This document shows, one piece after another, positions 51,941 to 58,171 of a stretch of DNA of 64,000 nucleotides. Numbering within the stretch: the stretch's first letter is position 1; each line of letters begins with the position of its first letter. Under the pieces are notes generated by a model that worked only from the letters and a program-made list of their open reading frames with translations, was not told the origin of the DNA and made no database searches. The translations under genes and the position numbers were made by a program. Where the stretch lies: NCBI GenBank assembly GCA_023390395.1, contig JAEWCY010000001.1, positions 5,661 to 69,660 of the forward strand, in the 5' to 3' direction. The DNA comes from Pseudomonadota bacterium. Its GTDB lineage: Bacteria; Desulfobacterota; Desulfovibrionia; Desulfovibrionales; Desulfovibrionaceae.

Positions 51941-54331
51941 ATGCCGTTCGCCCCCGATGCCTGGATTCGCCTGCGCCACGAAGACACCGCCGTCTACCTG
52001 TGTCCGGACGTCCCGGACTGGTTCGTGCCGAGCCCCGCCGGCGACGCCGCCATCCAGGCCGCCGCGCGCGGGGAGTCCCCGGACTGCCAATCCCAGATGT
52101 TCCTGGCCCGGCTGCCCGAGGCCGCGCCCCTGCCCTACGCCGGCCGCCGGGCCGCCCTGCCCCTGGCCGGGCTCAGGGAGCTGTGGCTGCACGTCACGGA
52201 CCGCTGCAACCTGGCCTGTCGCCATTGCCTGTTCTGCTCCGGTCCGGCCGCCGCCAGGGAACTGGCCACGGATGTGGCGCTCGGGCGCATGTCCGAGGCC
52301 CGGGCGCTCGGCTGCCGGGTGTTCGCCCTGACCGGCGGCGAGCCCTTCCTGCACCCCGGCTTCGCGGCCCTCGTCGACCACGCCCTGGCCGACCCCGCCG
52401 CCCATGCCGTGGTGCTGACCAACGGCACGGGCTTTTCCGCCTTCCGGGAGCGCCTGGAGGGCTGGCCCCGGGAGCGCCTGCACTTCCAGGTGAGCTGCGA
52501 CGGCCTGGAGGCGCGCCACGACGCCCTGCGCGGCCCGGGCGCGTTTTCGCGCCTGGCCGCCGACTTGCGCCTGGCCCGGGACCTCGGCTATCCGGTGACC
52601 CTTTCCTTCTGTCCCACCCGCGACAACTTGGCCGACCTGCCGGACGTGGCCGCCTTCGCCGCCGCCTGCGGCGCTTCGGGGCTGCACCTCATGTGGCACT
52701 TCGCCGCCGGGCGCGGCCGCGACGACGACCGGCCGGACACCGACGCCCTGTACGCGGCCGTGGTCGCGGCCTGGGACCGGGCCGAGGCCCTGGGGCTTGC
52801 CGTGGACAACGTCGAGGCCCTGCGCGCCCAGGTGTTCGCGCCCGTGGGCACGCGCCACGACGGGGCCACGGCCGGATACGAATCCGTGGCCCTGGGCCCG
52901 GACGGCGCCCTCTACCCGAGCCCGGCGCTCATCGGCCTTACGGAGCTGGCCACGCCGGTCCCGGACGCGGGCGGGCTGGCGGCGGCCTGGCGGGACAGCC
53001 CGGTGCTCGAGGCCCTGCGCCGGGCGAGCTGCCGGGAGAGCGCCTCGCCCTGGAAGTACCTCCTCGGCGGCGGCGACCCGGACCATTCCTTTCGCCACGG
53101 CGGCGCGTTCACCGGCCACGATCCCTATCTGCCGCTGCTCGAGCGCCTGGCCGCCCGGCTGATCGCCCGGGAGGCCGCCGCCGTGCCGCCGGCCCTGCCC
53201 GATTCCCGGCCGGCGCTGCGGCTCAAGATGGGCGAAACCCACGTCAGCTGCCACGCCCACGGCGAGGTGGCCCTGGCCCACACCAACTGCCTGCTGTCGC
53301 TTCCCGGCCAGGGGAGCCTCGCGCAGATCAAGGCCTTCTACACCGAGGCGGCGGCCGTGGAAAAAGGCGACATCGTCAACCCGGTCCATTATCCCGACGA
53401 GATGGTGGCCCACATCCCCGCGCGCTTCCGGGTGCGCGGCTACGGCTGCGGCTCGCCCATCGCCGACGCGGCCCTGCGCCCGGGCGAAACCATGGTGGAC
53501 CTCGGCTGCGGGGCCGGGGTCGAGTGTCTCGTGGCGGCCAAGGTCGTGGGTCCCACGGGCAGGGTGATCGGCCTGGACATGCTGCCGCCCATGCTGGCCC
53601 GGGCCAGGGTCGCGGCCACGGCCACGGCCGAGGTCCTGGGCTACGCCAACACAGCCTTTTTCCAGGGCTACCTGGAAGCCATGCCCCTGGCCGACGCCAC
53701 GGCCGACTGCGTGACGTCCAACTGCGTGCTCAACCTCTCCACGCGAAAACGCGCCCTCTACGCCGAGATTTTCCGCATCCTCAAGCCCGGCGGCCGCATC
53801 GTCTTTTCCGACGTGGCCACCGAGACGCCGGCCTCGGCCGCCATCTGCAACGACCCGACCCTGCGCGGGGAGTGCATTTCCGGCACGCTCACGCAAAAAG
53901 ACCTGACCGCCATCCTGGAGGAGGCCGGGTTCACGGACATCCGCTTCCTGCGCCGCTTTCCCTACCGCCTGGTGCGGGGCCACCGGTTCTATTCGGTGAC
54001 GGTGTCCGCCCGTCGGCCGGCGGCCGTGGCCCGGCGGCGCAAGGTGTTCTACCGGGGGCCGTTTCCGGCCGTGGTCACGGCCTCGGGCGAGGTGCTGCGG
54101 GCCGGGGAGGTCAGGGAGATCGCACTGTTGGAGGAGGACTTGGCCGGCGAGCACCTCTTCGTCCTGGACGGGGAAGGGGCCATCGCCAACCCGGACTTCC
54201 AGGCCGGTTCGGGCGCGTGCTGCTGCGGCGTGCCGACCAGGCCCGACGCCACGGTGGCGGCGCTGCTGGAAAAGCTCCCGACCCGCGAGGGGCTTGCGCC
54301 CTTCAACCTGGCTCCACCGGCCGGGGAATAG
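51941..54331 (+). CDS. Fusion of a radical SAM domain with an ArsM-like SAM methyltransferase
   Basis: 796 residues. The N-terminal half is a radical SAM barrel: C89-x3-C93-x2-C96 (DRCNLACRHC), LTGGEPFLHPGF, SCDGLEARHDALRG. Residues from about 430 on match arsenite methyltransferases: GYGCGSP (500-506), SAM motif MVDLGCGAGVE (518-528), SNCVLNLSTRKR, ILKPGGRIVFSDV, GECISGTL. Cys503, Cys595 and Cys645 occupy the three arsenic-binding positions known in ArsM. The C-terminus carries a further C760-C-C762. ArsM methylates As(III); the fused domain could add a second radical step or serve another thiophilic element. ATG 51941 has AGGA upstream. No ars regulator is in view. Confidence 0.82.
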   Translation: MPFAPDAWIRLRHEDTAVYLCPDVPDWFVPSPAGDAAIQAAARGESPDCQSQMFLARLPEAAPLPYAGRRAALPLAGLRELWLHVTDRCNLACRHCLFCSGPAAARELATDVALGRMSEARALGCRVFALTGGEPFLHPGFAALVDHALADPAAHAVVLTNGTGFSAFRERLEGWPRERLHFQVSCDGLEARHDALRGPGAFSRLAADLRLARDLGYPVTLSFCPTRDNLADLPDVAAFAAACGASGLHLMWHFAAGRGRDDDRPDTDALYAAVVAAWDRAEALGLAVDNVEALRAQVFAPVGTRHDGATAGYESVALGPDGALYPSPALIGLTELATPVPDAGGLAAAWRDSPVLEALRRASCRESASPWKYLLGGGDPDHSFRHGGAFTGHDPYLPLLERLAARLIAREAAAVPPALPDSRPALRLKMGETHVSCHAHGEVALAHTNCLLSLPGQGSLAQIKAFYTEAAAVEKGDIVNPVHYPDEMVAHIPARFRVRGYGCGSPIADAALRPGETMVDLGCGAGVECLVAAKVVGPTGRVIGLDMLPPMLARARVAATATAEVLGYANTAFFQGYLEAMPLADATADCVTSNCVLNLSTRKRALYAEIFRILKPGGRIVFSDVATETPASAAICNDPTLRGECISGTLTQKDLTAILEEAGFTDIRFLRRFPYRLVRGHRFYSVTVSARRPAAVARRRKVFYRGPFPAVVTASGEVLRAGEVREIALLEEDLAGEHLFVLDGEGAIANPDFQAGSGACCCGVPTRPDATVAALLEKLPTREGLAPFNLAPPAGE

Positions 54332-54363
54332 CGGGGGGAAAGGGCCTCGTGTTGCGTCCGCGA

Positions 54364-54381
54364 AATGCGTGCACACGCATT
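54364..54381. repeat. Inverted repeat downstream of the radical SAM/ArsM-like gene
   Basis: AATGCGTG, two bases CA, then CACGCATT: perfect 8-base arms. It lies 33 bases after the stop at 54331. It could be an RNA stem or a protein site; no T-run follows. Confidence 0.5.
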
Positions 54382-54414
54382 CATCGGACAACCTGCTTGA
54401 GCTGCACTATTTTT

Positions 54415-54442
54415 CTGAAAAAATACTATCGTATTTTTTCAG
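54415..54442. terminator. Bidirectional terminator-like hairpin between convergent genes
   Basis: CTGAAAAAATAC (54415-54426), loop TATC, GTATTTTTTCAG (54431-54442): a perfect 12-base-pair stem with A-run and T-run arms. It lies between the ends of the fusion gene (+) and the TylF-like gene (-). Confidence 0.6.
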
Positions 54443-54452
54443 GGGCGCAAGC

Positions 54453-55166
54453 CTAGCGCGTGATTTCCACGGCCAGCTTCACGTAGTCGCGGCGTGTGGC
54501 CAGCACCTTGTAGTCGCGGTAGCAGGCCTGGCAGAAGTCCTGCAGGGCGGCGTATTCGTCGGTGCAGTCCCGGGCCGTGAACTCGTCGAACAGGATGATG
54601 GTCCCCGGGGCGATGTGCCGCTGCAATTGCATGAGGCAGTACAGGGTCGAGGAGTAGAGGTCCGCGTCCATGTGGAGGACCAAGTCGTTTCGCGGCGTGA
54701 ACGACCGGGAGAAGGCGTCCACGGTGTCCTGGAAGAGCCCGTCCACGATGCGGGCCCGGTTGTCCCCGAACTCGGGCACCCGGCCCTGCCGGGTGAACGT
54801 TCCCTTGGGCTTGTCCGTCTCCCAATCCTCCGGCAGACCCTGAAAGGAATCGAAGCCGAAGAACCTGGAGTCCGCATTGGCGTTGAGCTCCAGCCAGGTC
54901 CGAAAGCTTTCGCCGCCAGCGACGCCGAACTCGATGTAGTCGATGGGCCTGTTCCTGACGAACCGCTGGTTCACGCAGTGGTAGAGCTTTCTCCTGTCCT
55001 TGTATTCAAAATCCAGAAATACCGCGTCCTGCGACTTCTCCGCGATGACGGCCTGGAATTCCCTGAGCCTGTAGTGGCTTTTCCAATCCTGAACGGTGCC
55101 GTTGACGAGCAGGTCGATGGCATGCTTGACCAGTCGCGTCGCATCGTTTTGCTTCGCTTGCGCCAT
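54453..55166 (-). CDS. TylF/MycF-type class I SAM methyltransferase
   Basis: 237 residues. YIEFGVAGGESFRTW (78-91) is the SAM strand with the EFGV-x-GG variant of TylF-type enzymes. FFGFDSFQGLPEDW (102-115) is the family's acidic strand. HMDADLYSSTLYCL carries the metal-binding aspartates, and ILFDEF is a later motif. TylF relatives methylate sugar hydroxyls in antibiotics, and bacterial homologues are common in glycan loci. Here it is a single-gene unit away from the large clusters. ATG 55166 is supported by AAGGAG 7 bases upstream and a good promoter. Confidence 0.85.
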   Translation of the reverse strand: MAQAKQNDATRLVKHAIDLLVNGTVQDWKSHYRLREFQAVIAEKSQDAVFLDFEYKDRRKLYHCVNQRFVRNRPIDYIEFGVAGGESFRTWLELNANADSRFFGFDSFQGLPEDWETDKPKGTFTRQGRVPEFGDNRARIVDGLFQDTVDAFSRSFTPRNDLVLHMDADLYSSTLYCLMQLQRHIAPGTIILFDEFTARDCTDEYAALQDFCQACYRDYKVLATRRDYVKLAVEITR

Positions 55167-55192
55167 GGCCGGACTCCTTGTGCGATCGCCGG

Positions 55193-55221
55193 CATATATG
55201 CATGAACCATGCCCAATCCAA
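55193..55221 (-). promoter_or_regulatory. Sigma-70 promoter of the TylF-like methyltransferase gene
   Basis: On the minus strand: TTGGAT (55221-55216), 17-base spacer, TATATG (55198-55193). Transcription would start about 20 bases before ATG 55166. A second, weaker pair further upstream (TTGACC with TTATAC, 18 apart, near 55270-55300) is possible. Confidence 0.6.
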
Positions 55222-55714
55222 GACATTCCCCGCGCCATCGGAACACCAGGCCAACGTTCCTGCATATTTCCGTATAATCAAGCCGTTGCATGCACGGTCA
55301 ACAACGGGGAATGCCCGCGCAGACCGGCATCCTTGAAGGAAGAACAACAGGGGCGGCCTGTCCGTCAAAATACCGTAGCGCAGGGACAACACGAGAAACG
55401 GGCCGCCCAGGGATGCAATCCCCCCCTGACGCGGCGCCCCTCAGGGCGTCGAGCCCGTCGCGCTTGCCGCGTCACGGGCCGGCCAAGGCCATGTCGTCGG
55501 AAAAACGTCGGCCAAAAGGCCGACGCGGGCATGGGGGAGGCGTCGAGGCGGACGGCTGGCCGCGCCGGCGTCGCGTCCGCGCCAGACGTGCGGACGCGTC
55601 CGGCGGACCGTCAATCTTGGGAAGGAGCCTTCAAGACGGGCGTTTTTTCCAGAGACCCCGCGCCGGGCGGCGCGGCGATCCACGAGGGGACGGCGGATCC
55701 CGGAGAGAGGCGGG
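55222..55714. other. Non-coding stretch between the TylF-like gene and the sigma-54 activator
   Basis: No coding sequence is supportable in this 493-base part. It contains distal promoter-like AT-rich sequence near 55260-55305, an inverted repeat GGGCGGCC (55351-55358) / GGCCGCCC (55401-55408), another TGACGCGGC (55427-55435) / GCCGCGTCA (55466-55474), and the terminator of the activator gene at 55501-55525. The repeats could shape a long leader RNA for the methyltransferase or merely be GC-rich stems. Confidence 0.5.
55501..55525 (-). terminator. Intrinsic terminator of the sigma-54 activator gene
   Basis: On the minus strand: CGTCGGCC, loop TTTT, GGCCGACG, then TTTTT. The stem is a perfect 8 base pairs. 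It lies about 190 bases after the activator's stop. Confidence 0.8.
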
Positions 55715-57166
55715 CTACTCCCCGCAGCACTTCTTCATCTTGCGAAAGACGGTGGTGCGGTCGAGGCCCAGGCGCTTGGCCGCCTCGCCCACGGAACCGA
55801 AGTAGGCGATGGCCCGCTCCAGGTAGTCGCGCTCGAAGGAGGCCAGCACCTCCTTGTAGGGGCGCTCGAAATCCACGGGCAGGGCGATGGCCTCGCGCAC
55901 GGGCGCGGCCTCGGCCGGCGGCGCGGCGGCGCCGGCCGAGGGCAACAGGCATTCCTTGACCCGCATGGCCGTGGGCAGGTCCTCGGCCGTGATGGCCCCG
56001 TCGCAGGTGATGACCAGGCCCTCGATGAGGTTCTCGAGCTCGCGCACGTTGCCCGGCCAGTTGTAGTGGGCCATGATCCGCTCGGCCTCGAGGGAAAAGG
56101 AGGCCCGCTTGCGGTAGCGCGAGCCGAAGCGCTGCAGGAAGAGCCGGGCCAGGGGCAGGATATCGTCGGGCCGGTCGCGAAGCGGCGGAATCTCCAGCAC
56201 CGCCACCCGCAGGCGGAAGAAGAGGTCGCTGCGGAAGGTGCCGAGCCTGGCCTCGGCCTCCAGGTTGCGGTTGGTGGCGGCGATGACCCGCACGTCGGTC
56301 TTTCGGGCCTTGCTCGAGCCCACGGGCGTGAGTTCCCTGTCCTGGAGCACGCGCAGGAGCTTGGACTGCAGGACGAGCGGCATCTCGCCGATCTCGTCGA
56401 GAAAGATGGTGCCGCCCTCGGCCATCTCGAAAAAACCCACCCGCCCCTTGGGGTGCGCCCCGGTGAAGGCCCCGGGCGCGTAGCCGAACAGTTCCGACTC
56501 GATGAGGTTCTCCGGGATCGAGGCGCAGTCCACCTTGACGAAGGGCTTCTCGCGCCGGGGGCTGGCCTCGTGGATCATGCGGGCGAAGAGCTCCTTGCCC
56601 ACGCCCGTCTCGCCGAGCACCAGCGCCACGGCGTCCGTGGCCGCGATGCGGCGCAACAGGTCCATCAGCCGCTTCATGGCGGAATTTTCCGCGATGAAGT
56701 GGGTGATGCCGCCGCCCTCCCGGATGAAGAAGTCCATCTGGTGCTGGTAGGTCTCGATCAGCTCCTGCTGGCGGGAGATGCGCTCGCGCATGCGGGCCAT
56801 GAGGGTGATGTCGCGGGCGTAGACCACGACCAGGCTCACCGTGCCGTCGGGGTCGCGCACGGGCTTGCCGTCGATGGTCATGGAGCGGTTGTCGCGGGTG
56901 ACCTGGATGGAGGAGGCGGGCCGGCCCGTGGCCACGATCTCGGGGGTGATGGGCGCGATGTTGAACAGGCCGGCTTTTTTGAGCTCTTCGACGTTCTTGC
57001 CGATGAGCTCGGCCTTGGCCATGCCGGTGAGCTGCTCGTAGGCGGCGTTGACCTTGAGGGCGTAGCCTTCGCGGTCGGCGATGAACACGCCGTCCTCGAT
57101 GCTGTCGAGGATGGCGTCGAGGTGGCTGGCCACGGGATCGAGGAAGTGTCGTTCCTTTTTTCTCAT
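55715..57166 (-). CDS. PAS-domain sigma-54-dependent transcriptional activator (enhancer-binding protein)
   Basis: 483 residues. A PAS sensor domain spans about 15-125 (ILDSIEDGVFIADREGYALKV), followed by a short linker helix. The AAA+ domain has Walker A GETGVGKE (185-192), the sigma-54 contact loop GAFTGA (232-237), Walker B GGTIFLDEIG (251-260), sensor I ATNRNLE and the R-finger region FRSDLFFRL. A Fis-type helix-turn-helix closes the protein (VGEAAKRLGLDRTTVFRKM). There is no receiver domain, so the PAS domain should sense the signal directly (redox or ligand). It is divergent from the IscU-like gene, whose -24/-12 promoter it very probably activates. Confidence 0.93.
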   Translation of the reverse strand: MRKKERHFLDPVASHLDAILDSIEDGVFIADREGYALKVNAAYEQLTGMAKAELIGKNVEELKKAGLFNIAPITPEIVATGRPASSIQVTRDNRSMTIDGKPVRDPDGTVSLVVVYARDITLMARMRERISRQQELIETYQHQMDFFIREGGGITHFIAENSAMKRLMDLLRRIAATDAVALVLGETGVGKELFARMIHEASPRREKPFVKVDCASIPENLIESELFGYAPGAFTGAHPKGRVGFFEMAEGGTIFLDEIGEMPLVLQSKLLRVLQDRELTPVGSSKARKTDVRVIAATNRNLEAEARLGTFRSDLFFRLRVAVLEIPPLRDRPDDILPLARLFLQRFGSRYRKRASFSLEAERIMAHYNWPGNVRELENLIEGLVITCDGAITAEDLPTAMRVKECLLPSAGAAAPPAEAAPVREAIALPVDFERPYKEVLASFERDYLERAIAYFGSVGEAAKRLGLDRTTVFRKMKKCCGE

Positions 57167-57226
57167 TTCCGCCCCTTTTTTGCCCCTGGCTCGTCACAAT
57201 TTTCCCAAGCTCGCCGTCCGGCACCT

Positions 57227-57241
57227 GTGCAATACCGCAAC
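57227..57241. promoter_or_regulatory. Candidate activator binding site 1
   Basis: GTGCAATACCGCAAC, an imperfect dyad (GTGCRA-N3-YGCAAC), centred about 190 bases upstream of the -12 element and inside the activator's own leader. It shares its pattern with the site at 57324. Confidence 0.45.
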
Positions 57242-57253
57242 CTGTGGCAAAGG

Positions 57254-57267
57254 TGCAACATGTTGCA
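57254..57267. promoter_or_regulatory. Candidate activator binding site 2 (perfect palindrome)
   Basis: TGCAACATGTTGCA, a perfect 14-base palindrome, about 165 bases upstream of the sigma-54 -12 element. Position and symmetry fit an upstream activating sequence for a dimeric Fis-type HTH; the location in the activator leader also allows autoregulation. Confidence 0.6.
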
Positions 57268-57293
57268 GATTTGCCAACAACCTGATTTTCTTC

Positions 57294-57323
57294 ATTATAG
57301 ACTCCCGCACTGGAAAAAAACAA
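57294..57323 (-). promoter_or_regulatory. Sigma-70 promoter of the activator gene
   Basis: On the minus strand: TTGTTT (57323-57318), 18-base spacer, consensus TATAAT (57299-57294). The start would be near 57287, giving a leader of about 120 bases that contains candidate sites 1 and 2. Confidence 0.55.
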
Positions 57324-57338
57324 GTGCGAATTTGCAAC
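57324..57338. promoter_or_regulatory. Candidate activator binding site 3
   Basis: GTGCGAATTTGCAAC, same GTGCRA-N3-YGCAAC pattern as site 1. It abuts the -35 of the activator promoter and lies about 94 bases upstream of the -12 element of the scaffold gene. Confidence 0.45.
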
Positions 57339-57410
57339 ATGGCCCGGCCTTTTTTCGGCTTTCATCAGACCTTTGAAATTTTAACAATAAAAATCAGCTG
57401 GTTAATTTTC

Positions 57411-57426
57411 TGGCACGCCCATTGCT
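57411..57426 (+). promoter_or_regulatory. Sigma-54 (-24/-12) promoter of the IscU-like gene
   Basis: TGGCACGCCCATTGCT matches the consensus TGGCACG-N4-TTGCW exactly, with GG (57412-57413) and GC (57424-57425) 10 bases apart. The flanking 57340-57410 is AT-rich, including TTTTAACAATAAAAAT, favourable for looping. Transcription should begin near 57437, 55 bases before ATG 57492. Confidence 0.88.
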
Positions 57427-57491
57427 AATAGAGAGACAAAGCGCAAGACGCAAACACGAAAACAACTGCCTTATCATAGAAGGAGAACGCC

Positions 57492-57854
57492 ATGGACGCC
57501 ACCCCGAACACCACCAAGGTTCGCCCGGTTGTGAAGCCCCTGGAAAACTACACCGTCGAAGGCGTAAGCGAATGTTCGGCCTGCGGCCGCGCCGTCAAGA
57601 TGCAGCTCCTCGTCGACAACGACATCATCGTCGACGCCGGCGGTACGGTCGAAAGCTGCGGCTACAGCCGGGAATGCATGGCCGCGCTCATCGCCACCGT
57701 CAAGGGCATGAACGTGTACGACGCCCAGGCCGTCTCCAGCGAAGATTTCCAGCCGCTCATGACCCGCGTCATCGAGAAGCTCGGCTGCGACAACTGGTGC
57801 GTTGCCGCCCTGCGCATCGCCCTGCGTAACTACCGCCTCCGGGCGGCGGCCTAG
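57492..57854 (+). CDS. IscU/NifU-N-like iron-sulfur scaffold protein, cysteine-rich variant
   Basis: 120 residues that align end to end with IscU. SACGRAVKMQLLVDND corresponds to IscU's ACGD-x-MK-x-QI-x-VD, VESCGYSRECMAALIATVKGM to YGCGSAIASSSLVTEWVKG, and CDNWCVAALRIALRNY to KIHCS-x-LAEDAIKAAI. Cys31, Cys56 and Cys103 hold the three cluster-ligand positions; Cys28, Cys62 and Cys99 are extra. Two usual IscU features are changed: the Asp after the first ligand is Arg33, and the LPPVK chaperone motif is absent. It may assemble or sense a cluster in a dedicated pathway. It has a GAAGGAG site, a sigma-54 promoter and its own terminator. Confidence 0.72.
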   Translation: MDATPNTTKVRPVVKPLENYTVEGVSECSACGRAVKMQLLVDNDIIVDAGGTVESCGYSRECMAALIATVKGMNVYDAQAVSSEDFQPLMTRVIEKLGCDNWCVAALRIALRNYRLRAAA

Positions 57855-57913
57855 GCACACCGCCGCCCGTTCACCCGGCCATCCGCTGGACCCACACGGA
57901 CGGTCGGGGGCAA

Positions 57914-57952
57914 GCCAGGGGACGCCCGCCGCTAGCGTCCCCTGGCTTTTTT
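57914..57952 (+). terminator. Intrinsic terminator of the IscU-like gene
   Basis: GCCAGGGGACGC (57914-57925), 9-base loop, GCGTCCCCTGGC (57935-57946), then six T residues. A perfect 12-base-pair stem, 59 bases after the stop codon. Confidence 0.92.
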
Positions 57953-57989
57953 ACGCACTTCGCCCGCCTTCCCCGCCTTCCGGCCCGCT

Positions 57990-58018
57990 TTGACAACCCG
58001 TCCGCCATTCCGTAGACA
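57990..58018 (+). promoter_or_regulatory. Sigma-70 promoter of glgP
   Basis: TTGACA (57990-57995), 17-base spacer, TAGACA (58013-58018). The -35 is consensus. The leader to ATG 58172 would be about 147 bases; I see no clear riboswitch in it. The rest of the 317-base gap 57855-58171 holds only the preceding terminator. Confidence 0.6.
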
Positions 58019-58171
58019 CGGATAAGCGCCGAAACGGCCGCCGGATCGCCGGATTTCGCGGCCCGGCGCAGGACTCCCCGCCCCGGCGGCGCGCCAACGC
58101 ACCAACCACGGGGGAGCCCCGGGCGGCGCTCCGGCACGGGACGCCCTCCCCTCCCCGCCCAGGGAGAGGCC

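Noticed and set aside
51941..54331. Calling the radical SAM/methyltransferase fusion an ArsM-ArsS arsenosugar enzyme
   Set aside because: The radical SAM half lacks the HCHV-type pattern I associate with ArsS, so only the ArsM-like half is claimed.
55266..55278. A perfect TATAAT on the plus strand (55273-55278)
   Set aside because: No -35 at a suitable distance and no plus-strand gene downstream before 57492; the AT-rich patch more likely serves the minus strand.
55611..57365. A 584-codon frame overlapping the sigma-54 activator
   Set aside because: Shadow of the activator on the same strand; it lacks Walker motifs and runs through the promoter region.
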